Below are positions 41,732 to 50,758 of a DNA stretch of 64,000 nt, one piece after another; position 1 is the first letter of the stretch; each line of letters opens with the position of its first letter. The position numbers were made by a program, and so were the translations under genes. Location of the stretch: the NCBI RefSeq assembly GCF_034424175.1, contig NZ_CP139986.1, positions 1,426,001-1,490,000 on the forward strand, read 5' to 3'. Source of the DNA: Kluyvera intermedia (GTDB lineage: Bacteria; Pseudomonadota; Gammaproteobacteria; Enterobacterales; Enterobacteriaceae). The notes below the pieces were generated by a model. That model did no database searches and was not told where the DNA came from. It saw only the letters and a list, made by a program, of their open reading frames with translations.

Positions 41732-42129
41732 ACTTCGGGATTATCCAGCAGGTCTGTACCGTAAGAGTTGTCTACCGTACACAGCCAATGACCGGCCTGC
41801 TGGCGAAAGACGTAGGTGGCGCGGCGCGTAATCTGCGTGCTCGTGCCATCCGCCAGCGGAATATCCAGCTGGGTTTCCATAATCACCAGCGCATTGTCGC
41901 CGCCTTCGATAATCTCCATTCTCCCCTGAGTCACGACCAAACGGTGCTGAAAATAATCAGCGATGGCGATAAACGCTTTACGGATATTCTCTTTCCCGCT
42001 AACTACCATGCCCGGTTTGACCACCAGGGTAGCGTCGTCGGCGTAGTATTCCATAAGCGTAGCGTAGTCTTCCTGCGAGATTGCGCGGTCGCAGGCTTCG
42101 ATAACGGCTTTTAGCGATGATGCTGTCAT
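41728..42129 (-). CDS. SnoaL/DUF4440-like small protein
   Basis: 133-residue cystatin-like (NTF2-fold) protein: AVIEACDRAISQEDYATLMEYYADDATLVVKPGM, then SGKENIRKAFIAIADYF, and a C-terminal VFRQQAGHWLCTVDNSYGTDLL. Members are hydrolases or binding proteins; function here unknown. The start at 42129 has AAGGAG upstream; a longer frame runs through a REP element and is rejected. Confidence 0.82.
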   Translation of the reverse strand: MTASSLKAVIEACDRAISQEDYATLMEYYADDATLVVKPGMVVSGKENIRKAFIAIADYFQHRLVVTQGRMEIIEGGDNALVIMETQLDIPLADGTSTQITRRATYVFRQQAGHWLCTVDNSYGTDLLDNPEV

Positions 42130-42152
42130 GATTTCTCCTTGGCTTGGGGGCT

Positions 42153-42226
42153 TTCCCGGCGGCGTTGCGCTTGGCCGGGCTACAGGACGCAAACTCGTAG
42201 CCCGGCCAAGCGCAGCGCCGCCGGGG
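42153..42226. repeat. Inverted REP pair
   Basis: TTCCCGGCGGCGTTGCGCTT at 42153 and the inverse GTAGCCCGGCCAAGCGCAGC ending 42226; a BIME-like element between two minus-strand genes. Its edge nearly touches the stop of the amidotransferase gene (2 bp). Confidence 0.9.
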
Positions 42227-42228
42227 AA

Positions 42229-42933
42229 CTACAGAGTCAGCTTATCAAGGAATGCCCATAACTTCTGATTCATTTCGCGATAATCGTGCGCGCGCATCTC
42301 CTCCACAGAGCGGATAAACAGTCTGCCTTTGGCTTCAGCCAGTTCCTGTTCGGAATGCTGAATTAAGCCTTCAACCGCTTCAGCAGTAAACTCCATATGA
42401 CACTGGAAACCGTAAACTTTATCGCTGAACTGGACTATCTGGCGCGGGCAGCCCGCGCTTTCGGCGAGAATCACCGTTTCAGCGGTCAGGCCCGGCATAT
42501 CGTTGTGCCAGTGGCCCACGGTCAGCGGTGAACCAAAGTGGCTAAATAACGGATGCTGTTGACCCGCCTCGGTAAGCGTAATTGGGTAGTGACCAATCTC
42601 TTTTTCCGGGCTTTGACCGACTGACGCTCCCAGTGCTTCACCAATCAACTGTGAACCAAGGCAAATTCCGGCCACAATGCGCCCGGCGTTTATTGCCTGA
42701 CGGATCAGTTCCTGTTCCGCCAATGAATCGAAGTAAGGGCATTCGGCAAGCGTGGTGCGCGGTGACTGCGGGCCGCCAAATACCACAAGCATATCAAAGC
42801 TGTCGGCGTTAGCCGGCACCGGTTCACTGGCGTAGACGTGGGTCCAGCTCACTTCGTGGTTACGTGATTCAGCCCACGGCAGGTAGGTGCCGGCCGATTC
42901 AAAGGACTCGTGAATAACAAAATGGATTCGCAC
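42229..42933 (-). CDS. yfeJ: Class I glutamine amidotransferase-like protein YfeJ
   Basis: 234-residue GATase1-fold protein. Nucleophile Cys in AGICLGSQLIGEALG, and the His-x-Glu pair in GFQCHMEF, so the triad is complete; GGPQSPR forms the oxyanion region. GTG start with AGGAG about 7 bases upstream. Salmonella has a gene at this place called yfeJ; the symbol rests on that memory. Partner and substrate unknown. Just downstream of ptsJ on the same strand. Confidence 0.8.
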   Translation of the reverse strand: MRIHFVIHESFESAGTYLPWAESRNHEVSWTHVYASEPVPANADSFDMLVVFGGPQSPRTTLAECPYFDSLAEQELIRQAINAGRIVAGICLGSQLIGEALGASVGQSPEKEIGHYPITLTEAGQQHPLFSHFGSPLTVGHWHNDMPGLTAETVILAESAGCPRQIVQFSDKVYGFQCHMEFTAEAVEGLIQHSEQELAEAKGRLFIRSVEEMRAHDYREMNQKLWAFLDKLTL

Positions 42934-42946
42934 GGATTATCTCCTG

Positions 42947-44242
42947 TTATGGGCTTAGTGCTTGCTGAATATCCGATGCCAGCCGGGTAATGTCGTTGTC
43001 ATTGAGCGCGGAAAGCGTAATGCGTAAACCTTGTGCAGGAGCGCTAACGCCGAAGGGTTCCCCTTCGCGCACCAGCCAGCCCGATTTTGCCAGTGCAAAA
43101 GCAGTAGTCTGACTAGCGTCAGCAAGCGGTAACCAGAAATTCAGACCGTCACCGGGAGCAATAGTGTTAATGCCCCGATCGCGTAAGGCACAGAAGAGTT
43201 TGCGCTGCTGCTCGGCATAGAATTTTCGGACCTGGGTAAGGCTGTGTTGATAGCCCTCGTCGCTGAGGCAGGCATAGGTCAGATCCTGCAGTAGATGACT
43301 CACCCACTGGCTGCCGGAGTTAAGACGCAGACGTAGCTTTGCTGACGTTGCCGTGTCACTGGCGACAAAGGCCAGACGCAGATCGGGCCCCAGTGTTTTT
43401 GACATTGAGCGTATCACTGCCCAATGTAACGTTTGTGTAGAAATTATTGGGTACCATGGCGTCGATGACAGCAGGGCGAAGTGATCGTCGACAATCACCA
43501 ATACTTGGGGATATCGGCTAAGAATATGCTGGAGTTCTGTGGCACGCGCCTGGCTCAGGCTGCATCCCGTAGGGTTGTGCGCACGTGGCGTTAAAATCAC
43601 CGCTCTGGCACCTTTGCTCAGCGCTTGTTCTAGCCTCTCCGGCAGCATTCCTTCATGGTCGATACTGACCGGGCTGGCGGCAAAGCCGCTGTAGCGGAGC
43701 ATACTAATGCTGCTTAAAAAGCAGGGATCTTCAACCGCGACGCTATCACCCGGTAGCAGGTGTGCGCACAGCAATCGTTCAATGGCATCAATTGCCCCGG
43801 AGGTCAGGTCAATTTCACCGGCCGCTGGCATTGCCTCTTGCATCCATGCACTGGCCCAGCGAGATAATGAGGGTAAGACCGGCGCATCGCCATACAGACG
43901 AGGCGTTCGGCTGGTATGTGACAAATAGCGGCTAAGATCGGGTAATTTATCCGGAGCAGGATTTCCGCTGGAGAGGTCGGCCAACGGTGAGTGTGGGTTG
44001 CCACCTTCCAGTGCGACAGGCGGGAGTGTCCCTTTGACGACGGTGCCATTGCGTCCTTGGCTGAGAGCCAGTCCGGAAGTCACCAGCCGTTTGTAGGCTG
44101 CGGCGACGGTATTACGGTTAACGTCGAGCTGCACCGCCAGTTCACGTACCGGCGGCAGCGTTTCGCCCTTCGCCAGTTTCCCGCTGGTAATATGCTGGCG
44201 AATACTGTCAAAAATTTCACTGGCGCTTTTTCCGTCGATCAT
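42947..44242 (-). CDS. ptsJ: MocR-type PLP-dependent regulator PtsJ
   Basis: 431 residues: GntR-type winged HTH (1-75; LAVQLDVNRNTVAAAYKRL) fused to a fold-type-I aminotransferase domain (about 95-431) with the PLP Lys in SMSKTLGPDLRLAF. In Salmonella PtsJ senses PLP and controls the divergent pdxK gene. The 84-bp gap to pdxK must hold the operator and both promoters. Confidence 0.92.
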   Translation of the reverse strand: MIDGKSASEIFDSIRQHITSGKLAKGETLPPVRELAVQLDVNRNTVAAAYKRLVTSGLALSQGRNGTVVKGTLPPVALEGGNPHSPLADLSSGNPAPDKLPDLSRYLSHTSRTPRLYGDAPVLPSLSRWASAWMQEAMPAAGEIDLTSGAIDAIERLLCAHLLPGDSVAVEDPCFLSSISMLRYSGFAASPVSIDHEGMLPERLEQALSKGARAVILTPRAHNPTGCSLSQARATELQHILSRYPQVLVIVDDHFALLSSTPWYPIISTQTLHWAVIRSMSKTLGPDLRLAFVASDTATSAKLRLRLNSGSQWVSHLLQDLTYACLSDEGYQHSLTQVRKFYAEQQRKLFCALRDRGINTIAPGDGLNFWLPLADASQTTAFALAKSGWLVREGEPFGVSAPAQGLRITLSALNDNDITRLASDIQQALSP

Positions 44243-44326
44243 TATTGACCTATGACAAAATGAATTTTAGCATATGACGATAATAGTGAGGCGAGGGCCC
44301 GCTGTCCAGAGTCAGAGGAGAAGGTG

Positions 44327-45193
44327 ATGGAGCAGGAGAGTGATATACAGTCGGTGCTCTTTAATGATAAGCATCGCGCGCTGCAAACGGATATTGTCGC
44401 CGTGCAGTCGCTGGTGGTATACGGCAGCGTAGGCAATAGCATTGCTGTACCGGCCATCAAAGCACATGGGCTGCGGGTGACCGCCGTGCCAACCGTGCTA
44501 TTCAGCAATACCCCGCATTACGACACGTTTTACGGTGGGGTGATCCCTGCTGAGTGGTTCGGTGGCTATTTAAAAGCTCTGAACGAACGTGATGGGTTGC
44601 GCGAGTTAAAAGCCGTGACCACCGGTTATATGGGCAGTGCAGAGCAAATTGCCCTTCTGGCCCAGTGGCTTAAGACGGTGAAGATAACGCACCCAGATAT
44701 CTGCATTCTGGTTGACCCGGTGATTGGCGATGTGGACAGCGGGATTTACGTCAAGGCTGAAATTCCTGAAGCCTACCGCAAGTATCTGCTGCCGTTAGCC
44801 CAGGGATTAACGCCGAATGTCTTTGAGCTGGAGATGCTCAGCGGTAAACCTTGCCGTACGCTCAATGAAGCGATTAGCGCCGCACAGTCGCTGCTGTCTG
44901 ATACGCTCAAATGGGTGGTTATTACCAGTGCGCCAGGTCAGACGGCTGACAATATTACCGTTGCCGTGGTGACGGCAGAATCGACGGCTATCATTGATCA
45001 TCCTCGTCTGGAAACCGACTTAAAAGGCACCGGCGATCTCTTCTGCGCGGAGTTAATTAGCGGCATTGTTCAACGCAAGATGCTTTCTGATGCCGCGCGT
45101 GATGCTGCGGAACGAGTGCTTGAGGTGATGAGCTGGACGCAAAAGTGCGGTTGTGATGAATTGATTCTGCCACCGGCAGGGGAGGTGCGATGA
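44327..45193 (+). CDS. pdxK: Pyridoxal/pyridoxine/hydroxymethylpyrimidine kinase PdxK
   Basis: 288-residue ribokinase-fold kinase in vitamin B6 salvage. Seen: VVYGSVGNSIAVPA, VDPVIGDVDSGIYV and the anion hole GTGDLFCAEL with catalytic Asp. The ATG at 44327 is chosen over the adjacent GTG at 44324 because AGGAG (44316-44320) is well spaced. Divergent from its regulator ptsJ. The next small gene overlaps its stop by 4 bp (ATGA). Confidence 0.95.
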   Translation: MEQESDIQSVLFNDKHRALQTDIVAVQSLVVYGSVGNSIAVPAIKAHGLRVTAVPTVLFSNTPHYDTFYGGVIPAEWFGGYLKALNERDGLRELKAVTTGYMGSAEQIALLAQWLKTVKITHPDICILVDPVIGDVDSGIYVKAEIPEAYRKYLLPLAQGLTPNVFELEMLSGKPCRTLNEAISAAQSLLSDTLKWVVITSAPGQTADNITVAVVTAESTAIIDHPRLETDLKGTGDLFCAELISGIVQRKMLSDAARDAAERVLEVMSWTQKCGCDELILPPAGEVR

Positions 45194-45429
45194 AGAGTTA
45201 TCGTCTGGTGGTTCGGCATAATGGTCGTCTGGTTGGCCATTTTGACACTTCCGGCCAAAATGCGCTGGAAGATGCCTGCGTTGCGCGGGCTATGTTTGGT
45301 ATCACCGGTGGTTATCAGTGTGAGCTACAGGTATCCGATTACGAACGTCGAATGCTGGAAAGCGGGCCGGAAGGGATGAAAATCCTGATGAGCGAACCGT
45401 GCTTTCGCCCGGCGACAGTAGAGTTATAA
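45190..45429 (+). CDS. 79-residue hypothetical protein coupled to pdxK
   Basis: 79 residues, starting in ATGA overlap with the pdxK stop and with GGGGAGG in the end of pdxK, so it is almost certainly translated with it. Sequence runs KSYRLVVRHNGRLVGHFD...GYQCELQVSDYERRMLESGPEGMKIL; small mixed alpha/beta protein, no signal or membrane segment, one Cys. I do not recognise the family. A role in B6 metabolism is suggested only by position. Confidence 0.75.
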   Translation: MKSYRLVVRHNGRLVGHFDTSGQNALEDACVARAMFGITGGYQCELQVSDYERRMLESGPEGMKILMSEPCFRPATVEL

Positions 45430-45443
45430 CCGGTCGCAAAATC

Positions 45444-45525
45444 GTAGGCCTGATAAGCGCTGCGCCATCAGGCAATGTGCTGCACAATTGCTGGATGGCA
45501 GCGCTTGCGCCTTATCCGGCCTACA
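45444..45525. repeat. REP pair between pdxK operon and crr
   Basis: GTAGGCCTGATAAGCGC at 45444 and inverse GCGCCTTATCCGGCCTAC ending 45524; classical E. coli-type REP in inverted arrangement between convergent genes. Confidence 0.85.
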
Positions 45526-45527
45526 GG

Positions 45528-45557
45528 CAAAAAAAATGGCGCCAATCGGCGCCATTT
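45528..45557 (-). terminator. Rho-independent terminator of ptsHI-crr
   Basis: AAATGGCGCC (45534-45543) pairs with GGCGCCATTT (45548-45557) around AATC; the A-run at 45529-45536 gives a U-tract on minus-strand transcripts. 17 bp after the crr stop. Confidence 0.9.
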
Positions 45558-45573
45558 CTCTATGCAGCAAGAA

Positions 45574-46083
45574 TTACTTCTTGATGCGGATAACCGGGGT
45601 CTCGCCCACAGTTACGCTACCAGAAAGCTTGGTCAGCTCTTTGATCTCGTCCATGTTGGAGATAACAACCGGAGTCAGGGTAGACTTGGCTTTCTCTTCC
45701 AGCAGGGCCAGATCGAACTCAATCACAGTGTCACCAACTTTAACGCGCTGGCCTTCTTCTGCGATACGAGTGAAACCTTCGCCTTTCAGTTCAACGGTAT
45801 CGATACCGAAGTGAACGAACAGCTCGATGCCGCTATCGGATTCGATAGAGAAAGCGTGGTTGGTCTCAAAGATTTTACCGATGGTGCCGTCAACCGGTGC
45901 AACCATTTTGTTACCGGTCGGTTTGATAGCAATGCCATCACCAACGATTTTCTCAGCAAACACTACATCCGGCACGTCTTCGATGTTGACGATTTCGCCA
46001 GAGAGCGGTGCAATAATCTCAATTGTTCCTGTGTCTTTTTTGTCATCAGAAACCAGAGATTTCAGTTTATCGAACAAACCCAT
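45574..46083 (-). CDS. crr: Glucose-specific PTS EIIA (Crr)
   Basis: 169-residue EIIA-Glc. Takes phosphate from HPr to EIIB-Glc and in its free state controls adenylate cyclase and sugar permeases. The phosphorylated His91 is in LFVHFGIDTV, with His76 in ETNHAFS. Exact E. coli length. Third gene of ptsHI-crr, 40 bp after ptsI. Confidence 0.98.
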   Translation of the reverse strand: MGLFDKLKSLVSDDKKDTGTIEIIAPLSGEIVNIEDVPDVVFAEKIVGDGIAIKPTGNKMVAPVDGTIGKIFETNHAFSIESDSGIELFVHFGIDTVELKGEGFTRIAEEGQRVKVGDTVIEFDLALLEEKAKSTLTPVVISNMDEIKELTKLSGSVTVGETPVIRIKK

Positions 46084-46123
46084 GATCTTCTCCTAAGCAG
46101 TAATTTGGGCCGCATCTCGTGGA

Positions 46124-47851
46124 TTAGCAGATTGTTTTTTCTTCAATGAACTTGTTAACTAGCGCTAATAACTCGTCCGTTGTAGGTTGAGCAAGAGCTT
46201 GCTCTGCTAATACCTTCGCATCTTCGAAGTTCGTGTTACGGATAATCTTCTTAATGCGCGGGATAGAAATGGAGCTCATAGAGAATTCGTCCAGACCCAT
46301 CCCCAGCAACAGAAGTGTAGCACGTTCGTCGCCTGCAAGCTCACCACACATGCCAGTCCATTTACCTTCAGCATGAGAAGCATCAATAACTTGCTTGATC
46401 AGCGTCAGGACGGATGGTGACATTGGTTGGTAAAGATGCGAGATCATATCATTACCACGGTCAACTGCCAGAGTATACTGCGTTAAATCATTGGTACCGA
46501 TACTAAAGAAATCAACTTCTTTGGCTAAATGACGGGCAATCGTTGCCGCTGCTGGTGTTTCCACCATGACGCCGACTTCGATAGTTTCGTCAAACGCTTT
46601 ACCTTCGTCACGCAGTTCCTGTTTGTAGATCTCAATCTCTTTTTTCAGTGCACGCACTTCTTCAACAGAGATGATCATCGGGAACATGATGCGCAATTTA
46701 CCGAAAGCAGACGCACGCAGGATTGCGCGAACCTGGTCACGCAGGATCTCTTTACGATCCATTGCGATACGCACGGCACGCCAGCCCAGGAACGGGTTCT
46801 CTTCTTTCGGGAAGTTCATGTACGGCAGCTCTTTATCGCCACCGATGTCCATGGTACGGACGATGACCGCCTGAGAGCCACAAGCTTCAGCAACGGCTTT
46901 ATACGCAGCAAACTGTTCTTCTTCAGTTGGCAGCGCATCGCGGTCCATAAACAGGAATTCGGTACGGTACAGGCCAACGCCTTCCGCGCCGTTACGCTCA
47001 GCACCGTCGATATCACGCACGGTACCGATGTTGGCGCAAACTTCAACCTGGTGGCCATCAAGGGTGATTGCCGGCAGATCTTTCAGTTTAGCCAGTTCAG
47101 CTTTCTCAGAAGCAACCTGCTCTTGAACAGCACGCAGTTCTTCGATTTTTTCATTCGTAGGATTGACGTAAACCAGGTTGTTTACGGCATCCAGAATCAG
47201 ATAGTCGCCATTCTTCACTTGCGCGGTGACGCTACCGGTGCCCACGATCGCTGGCAGCTCAAGGGAGCGCGCCATGATAGAGGTGTGGGAGGTACGGCCA
47301 CCAGCATCAGTGATAAAGCCCAGCACCTTGTTCAGGTTCAGCTGTGCAGTTTCAGACGGCGTCAGGTCAGCAGCAACCAGGATAACTTCATCCTGAATAG
47401 CGCTAAGGTCGATGATCGCCAGACCCAGGATGTTGCGCAGCAGGCGCTTACCGATATCACGCACGTCAGCCGCACGCTCTTTCAGGTATTCATCATCCAG
47501 TTCTTCCAGGGCAGTCGCCTGACCTTCGATAATTTCATGAGCAGCTGCATCAGCCGTCATGTTCTTATCTTTAATCAGGGCTATGATTTCCTGCTCCAGC
47601 TCCTCATCTTCAAGCAGCATGATGTGCCCTTCGAAGATGGCTTCTTTTTCTTCACCAAAAGTTTCGCCAGCTTTAGTTTTGATAGCTTCGAGCTGAGCTG
47701 ACGCCTTAGAACGACCGCTCAGAAAACGCTCAACTTCCTGCTCAACCTTATCGGCAGAAATTTTCTTCCGGTCGATGACAATCTCATCTTCTTTCAGCAG
47801 CAATGCTTTGCCGAAAGCGATACCCGGGGATGCTAAAATGCCTGAAATCAT
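46124..47851 (-). CDS. ptsI: PTS enzyme I (PtsI)
   Basis: 575-residue PEP:protein phosphotransferase feeding all PTS sugars. N-terminal HPr-binding domain with the phospho-His in GGRTSHTSIMARS; C-terminal PEP-binding TIM barrel with RTEFLFMDRD and GMCGELAGDE (catalytic Cys). E. coli length. 45 bp after ptsH. Confidence 0.98.
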   Translation of the reverse strand: MISGILASPGIAFGKALLLKEDEIVIDRKKISADKVEQEVERFLSGRSKASAQLEAIKTKAGETFGEEKEAIFEGHIMLLEDEELEQEIIALIKDKNMTADAAAHEIIEGQATALEELDDEYLKERAADVRDIGKRLLRNILGLAIIDLSAIQDEVILVAADLTPSETAQLNLNKVLGFITDAGGRTSHTSIMARSLELPAIVGTGSVTAQVKNGDYLILDAVNNLVYVNPTNEKIEELRAVQEQVASEKAELAKLKDLPAITLDGHQVEVCANIGTVRDIDGAERNGAEGVGLYRTEFLFMDRDALPTEEEQFAAYKAVAEACGSQAVIVRTMDIGGDKELPYMNFPKEENPFLGWRAVRIAMDRKEILRDQVRAILRASAFGKLRIMFPMIISVEEVRALKKEIEIYKQELRDEGKAFDETIEVGVMVETPAAATIARHLAKEVDFFSIGTNDLTQYTLAVDRGNDMISHLYQPMSPSVLTLIKQVIDASHAEGKWTGMCGELAGDERATLLLLGMGLDEFSMSSISIPRIKKIIRNTNFEDAKVLAEQALAQPTTDELLALVNKFIEEKTIC

Positions 47852-47896
47852 AACCCTACCTTACTTGTGACTGATATTGAAAAAAACTCGTTGAAC

Positions 47897-48154
47897 TTAC
47901 TCGAGTTCAGCCATCAGTTTAACCAGATGTTCAACTGCTTTCTGCTCGTCTTCACCTTCTGCAGACAGGGTGACAACGGTGCCCTGGGTCAGGCCCAGAG
48001 TTTGCAGTTTGAACAGGCTTTTCGCGCTAGCGCTTTTGCCGTTGGAAGTCACAGTGATCTCGGAGGTGAAGCCTTTAGCTTCTTTAACAAACTGAGCAGC
48101 AGGGCGGGTATGCAGACCGTTCGGAGCGGTAATGGTAACTTCTTGCTGGAACAT
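47897..48154 (-). CDS. ptsH: PTS phosphocarrier protein HPr
   Basis: 85 residues; phospho-His15 in NGLHTRPAAQF and Ser46 in KSASAKSLFKLQ. First gene of ptsHI-crr. Spaced GGGGAAATAC before the ATG. It supplies phosphate for any orphan EIIC acting with an EIIA, including the one at 4571. Confidence 0.98.
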   Translation of the reverse strand: MFQQEVTITAPNGLHTRPAAQFVKEAKGFTSEITVTSNGKSASAKSLFKLQTLGLTQGTVVTLSAEGEDEQKAVEHLVKLMAELE

Positions 48155-48194
48155 TGTATTTCCCCAACTTATAGGTTTTGTGTTGTGGAACTAA

Positions 48195-48354
48195 AGTCTA
48201 GCCTGGTGGCAACACTTTAGCCTGTATTACTCATCAAGCGACGTCTACTAAATCAGCACTATCGTTGGAGATGAACTCACAACGCAGACGCTTCTGGCCT
48301 TTGACGTTTCGCTTACCATTAAACATTATGCCGTGAAAGCAGGATTTGAACCAA
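48195..48354 (-). promoter_or_regulatory. Candidate ptsH promoters P1 and P0 in the cysK-ptsH gap
   Basis: The 383-bp gap (48155-48537) holds no gene besides the cysK terminator. On the minus strand CATAAT (48330-48325) with TTGGTT (48354-48349) 18 bp apart matches the position and sequence of E. coli ptsH P0, and TAGACT (48200-48195) matches P1 near the gene. A TGTGA half-site (48275-48279, minus strand) is too incomplete to be called a CRP site. Confidence 0.5.
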
Positions 48355-48487
48355 ATCATAAAATCGATTCAGCTACTGGAAAATCTGTTAAGAATAATTT
48401 CGCGGCTCAAAATAAATATGATGGTTAAATACCAGACCTACGGAGGTGAAGCAATGCCAGGAGGGGTAAAAGTTTGATGCATGCCAC

Positions 48488-48515
48488 AAAAAAGCACCCA
48501 GAAGGGTGCTTTTTT
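48488..48515 (-). terminator. Rho-independent terminator of cysK
   Basis: AAGCACCC and GGGTGCTT form a stem around AGAA with A-run and T-run on either side; 22 bp after the cysK stop on the minus strand. It insulates ptsH from cysK. Confidence 0.9.
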
Positions 48516-48537
48516 ACACGATTTTAACGTGCTGGCA

Positions 48538-49509
48538 CTACTGTTGCAGTTCTTTCTCAGTGAAGAGATCTGCGAACAATGCGGTGCTTAAATAGCGCTC
48601 ACCTGAAGAAGGTAGAATAACCACAATATTCTTATTGGTAAAGGTTTCATCTTCCTGAAGTTTGAGCGCGGCGGCAACGGCAGCACCGGAGGAAATACCG
48701 GCAAGAATGCCTTCTTCTTCCATCAGACGACGCGCCGTAGAAATGGCTTCTTCATTCGTGATGGCAACCACTTTATCAATCAGTTTCAGATCGAGGTTAC
48801 CCGGAATGAAACCAGCACCGATCCCCTGGATCTTGTGCGGGCCTGGTTTGAGTTCTTCGCCTGCCAGCGCCTGAGCGATAACCGGGGAGTCGGTAGGCTC
48901 AACGGCAACCGCGATCAGATCGGTTTTGCCTTTTGTGCCTTTAATGTAGCGCGTTACACCAGTCAGCGTACCGCCGGTGCCCACGCCTGAAATGAAGACG
49001 TCAACTTGACCATCGGTATCTTCCCAGATTTCTGGGCCGGTGGTTTTTTCGTGAATTTCCGGGTTAGCCGGATTGCTGAACTGCTGCAGCAACAGGAATT
49101 TTTCTGGATTGCTGGCCACAATCTCTTCGGCTTTCTGAATCGCGCCCTTCATGCCTTTCGCGCCTTCGGTCAGTACCAGGTTCGCGCCTAGTGCTTTAAG
49201 GAGCTTGCGGCGTTCGACACTCATGGTTTCAGGCATGGTCAGGGTCAGCTTGTAACCACGCGCGGCGGCAACATAGGCCAGGGCGATACCGGTGTTTCCG
49301 CTGGTCGGTTCTACCAGCTCAATGCCAGCTTTCAGTACGCCACGTTTTTCGGCATCCCAAATCATATTGGCACCGATACGGCATTTGACGCTAAAGCTTG
49401 GGTTACGTGATTCAACCTTCGCCAGGATGCGCCCGTTACCGATGCGGTTCAGTCGTACCAGCGGTGTATGACCGATAGTCAGGGAGTTATCTTCAAAAAT
49501 CTTACTCAT
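48538..49509 (-). CDS. cysK: Cysteine synthase A CysK
   Basis: 323-residue PLP enzyme making cysteine from O-acetylserine and sulfide. PLP Lys42 in NPSFSVKCRIG, phosphate loop PTSGNTGIAL. Its C-terminal active-site region binds the SerA-type CysE tail and, in other contexts, CdiA toxins. Exact E. coli length. In E. coli CysB-activated; the promoter lies in 49510-49650 but no box is resolved. Confidence 0.98.
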   Translation of the reverse strand: MSKIFEDNSLTIGHTPLVRLNRIGNGRILAKVESRNPSFSVKCRIGANMIWDAEKRGVLKAGIELVEPTSGNTGIALAYVAAARGYKLTLTMPETMSVERRKLLKALGANLVLTEGAKGMKGAIQKAEEIVASNPEKFLLLQQFSNPANPEIHEKTTGPEIWEDTDGQVDVFISGVGTGGTLTGVTRYIKGTKGKTDLIAVAVEPTDSPVIAQALAGEELKPGPHKIQGIGAGFIPGNLDLKLIDKVVAITNEEAISTARRLMEEEGILAGISSGAAVAAALKLQEDETFTNKNIVVILPSSGERYLSTALFADLFTEKELQQ

Positions 49510-49654
49510 GGCCTGTCCTTAACTGTATGAAATTTGGGGTACTGGACCAGCATACCTGCTTAAAGATTCTGCGGAAGTAAGGATTTCGCATATCTATATA
49601 CTGAAGGGAAATAATGGCAAGCCGGATGGAATAAGGCAGGGTATAAGAGGAACG

Positions 49655-49735
49655 GTAGGCCGGATAAGGCGTTTACACCGCCATCCGGCAATTTGTGTGG
49701 GCTCTGCAGGATGGCGCTGTGCTTATCCGACCTAC
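49655..49735. repeat. REP pair between cysK promoter region and cysZ end
   Basis: GTAGGCCGGATAAGGCGTTT at 49655 and its inverse ending TTATCCGACCTAC at 49735; classical E. coli REP type. Confidence 0.88.
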
Positions 49736-49766
49736 AACATCAGTAAAGCATTACGCGAGAGTGAGC

Positions 49767-50528
49767 TTATTTCCACATCGCATGTTTATCGCGATAACAA
49801 TCAACCCACATTGCCGTCGCGCCGCAGATGGCAACCGGAATAATGACCAGATTGAGCACCGGAATAAGCGTAAACAGGCTCACCAGTGAGCCAAACTGCA
49901 TATTGGTGACCTTACGAGTTCTCAACGCTTCACGCATGGTTTTGAACGGTACCTTGTGGTTATCAAACGGATAGTCACAGTATTGAATTGCCAGCATCCA
50001 GGCGCTGAATAAGAACCACAGCACCGGCGCTACCGTTTGACCGATTCCCGGAATAAAGTACAGCAACAGCAGGACGATGGCCCGCGGCAGGTACCAGGCG
50101 AGCTTTTGCCATTCGCGCTTCATGATACGCGGCAGGTCTTTCATAATGCCCAGAACACCGGTATCCGGCGGCGTGGCGCCAGTTAAACGCGCTTCAAGCT
50201 GTTCGGCCAGCAGGCCGTTGAACGGAGCGGCAATCCAGTTGGCTATGGTAGAAAAGAAATAGCCAAAGACGAGTAAAATCGACAGAACAATAACCGGCCA
50301 TAGCAGATAGCTCAGCCACTGTAGCCAATCGGGAATGCGGCTCATTAAAGAGGGGATCCAACTCCCCAACTTGCTGAACAGCCACCAGAAAGCGCCACCC
50401 ATCAGGACGATATTGACTAACAAAGGTAAAATGACGAAACGCCGGATGCCCGGCAAGCCGATCAATTTCCAGCCCTGAGAGAAGTAGTAAACGCCGCTAC
50501 GCGCGGAAGGGGTGGACGATGAAACCAT
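49767..50528 (-). CDS. cysZ: Sulfate transporter CysZ
   Basis: 253-residue inner-membrane protein that brings sulfate into the cell for cysteine synthesis. Four long hydrophobic segments (about 25-50, 65-95, 140-170 and 205-235), E. coli length. Begins MVSSSTPSARSGVYYFSQGW. Divergent from zipA, with 230 bp between. It works beside CysPUWA and CysK. Confidence 0.96.
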   Translation of the reverse strand: MVSSSTPSARSGVYYFSQGWKLIGLPGIRRFVILPLLVNIVLMGGAFWWLFSKLGSWIPSLMSRIPDWLQWLSYLLWPVIVLSILLVFGYFFSTIANWIAAPFNGLLAEQLEARLTGATPPDTGVLGIMKDLPRIMKREWQKLAWYLPRAIVLLLLYFIPGIGQTVAPVLWFLFSAWMLAIQYCDYPFDNHKVPFKTMREALRTRKVTNMQFGSLVSLFTLIPVLNLVIIPVAICGATAMWVDCYRDKHAMWK

Positions 50529-50758
50529 GGTCAGGTAATGCTCCTTTGTCTGACTACATTGAAAAGACGACTCTATATTATCGGGTTGTTGGACAATGAC
50601 CAGTTAAGAAATGTTCGAAAAAACAGCAAAAAACACGATTTAGTCCATCTTTATGCGGTGAAAGCCGTAAGTGCACTTGCACTTGACGTGATGGGCAAAT
50701 ACTCTTAGTGAGTAAATGTTTGCCGTGGTGGCAAGGTGTTAGAACAACAGAGAATATA

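Noticed and set aside
46529..47701. 390-codon open frame antisense to ptsI
   Set aside because: It is a shadow of the highly codon-biased ptsI gene; its product is rich in Phe, His and Arg and has no family features.
48268..48285. Possible CRP site upstream of ptsH
   Set aside because: Only one half (TGTGA) matches; the other half is too far from TCACA to call by eye.
48453..48476. Tiny plus-strand frame MPGGVKV with GGAGGTG upstream in the cysK-ptsH gap
   Set aside because: Only seven codons, antisense to the ptsH leader, and no promoter or conservation evidence.
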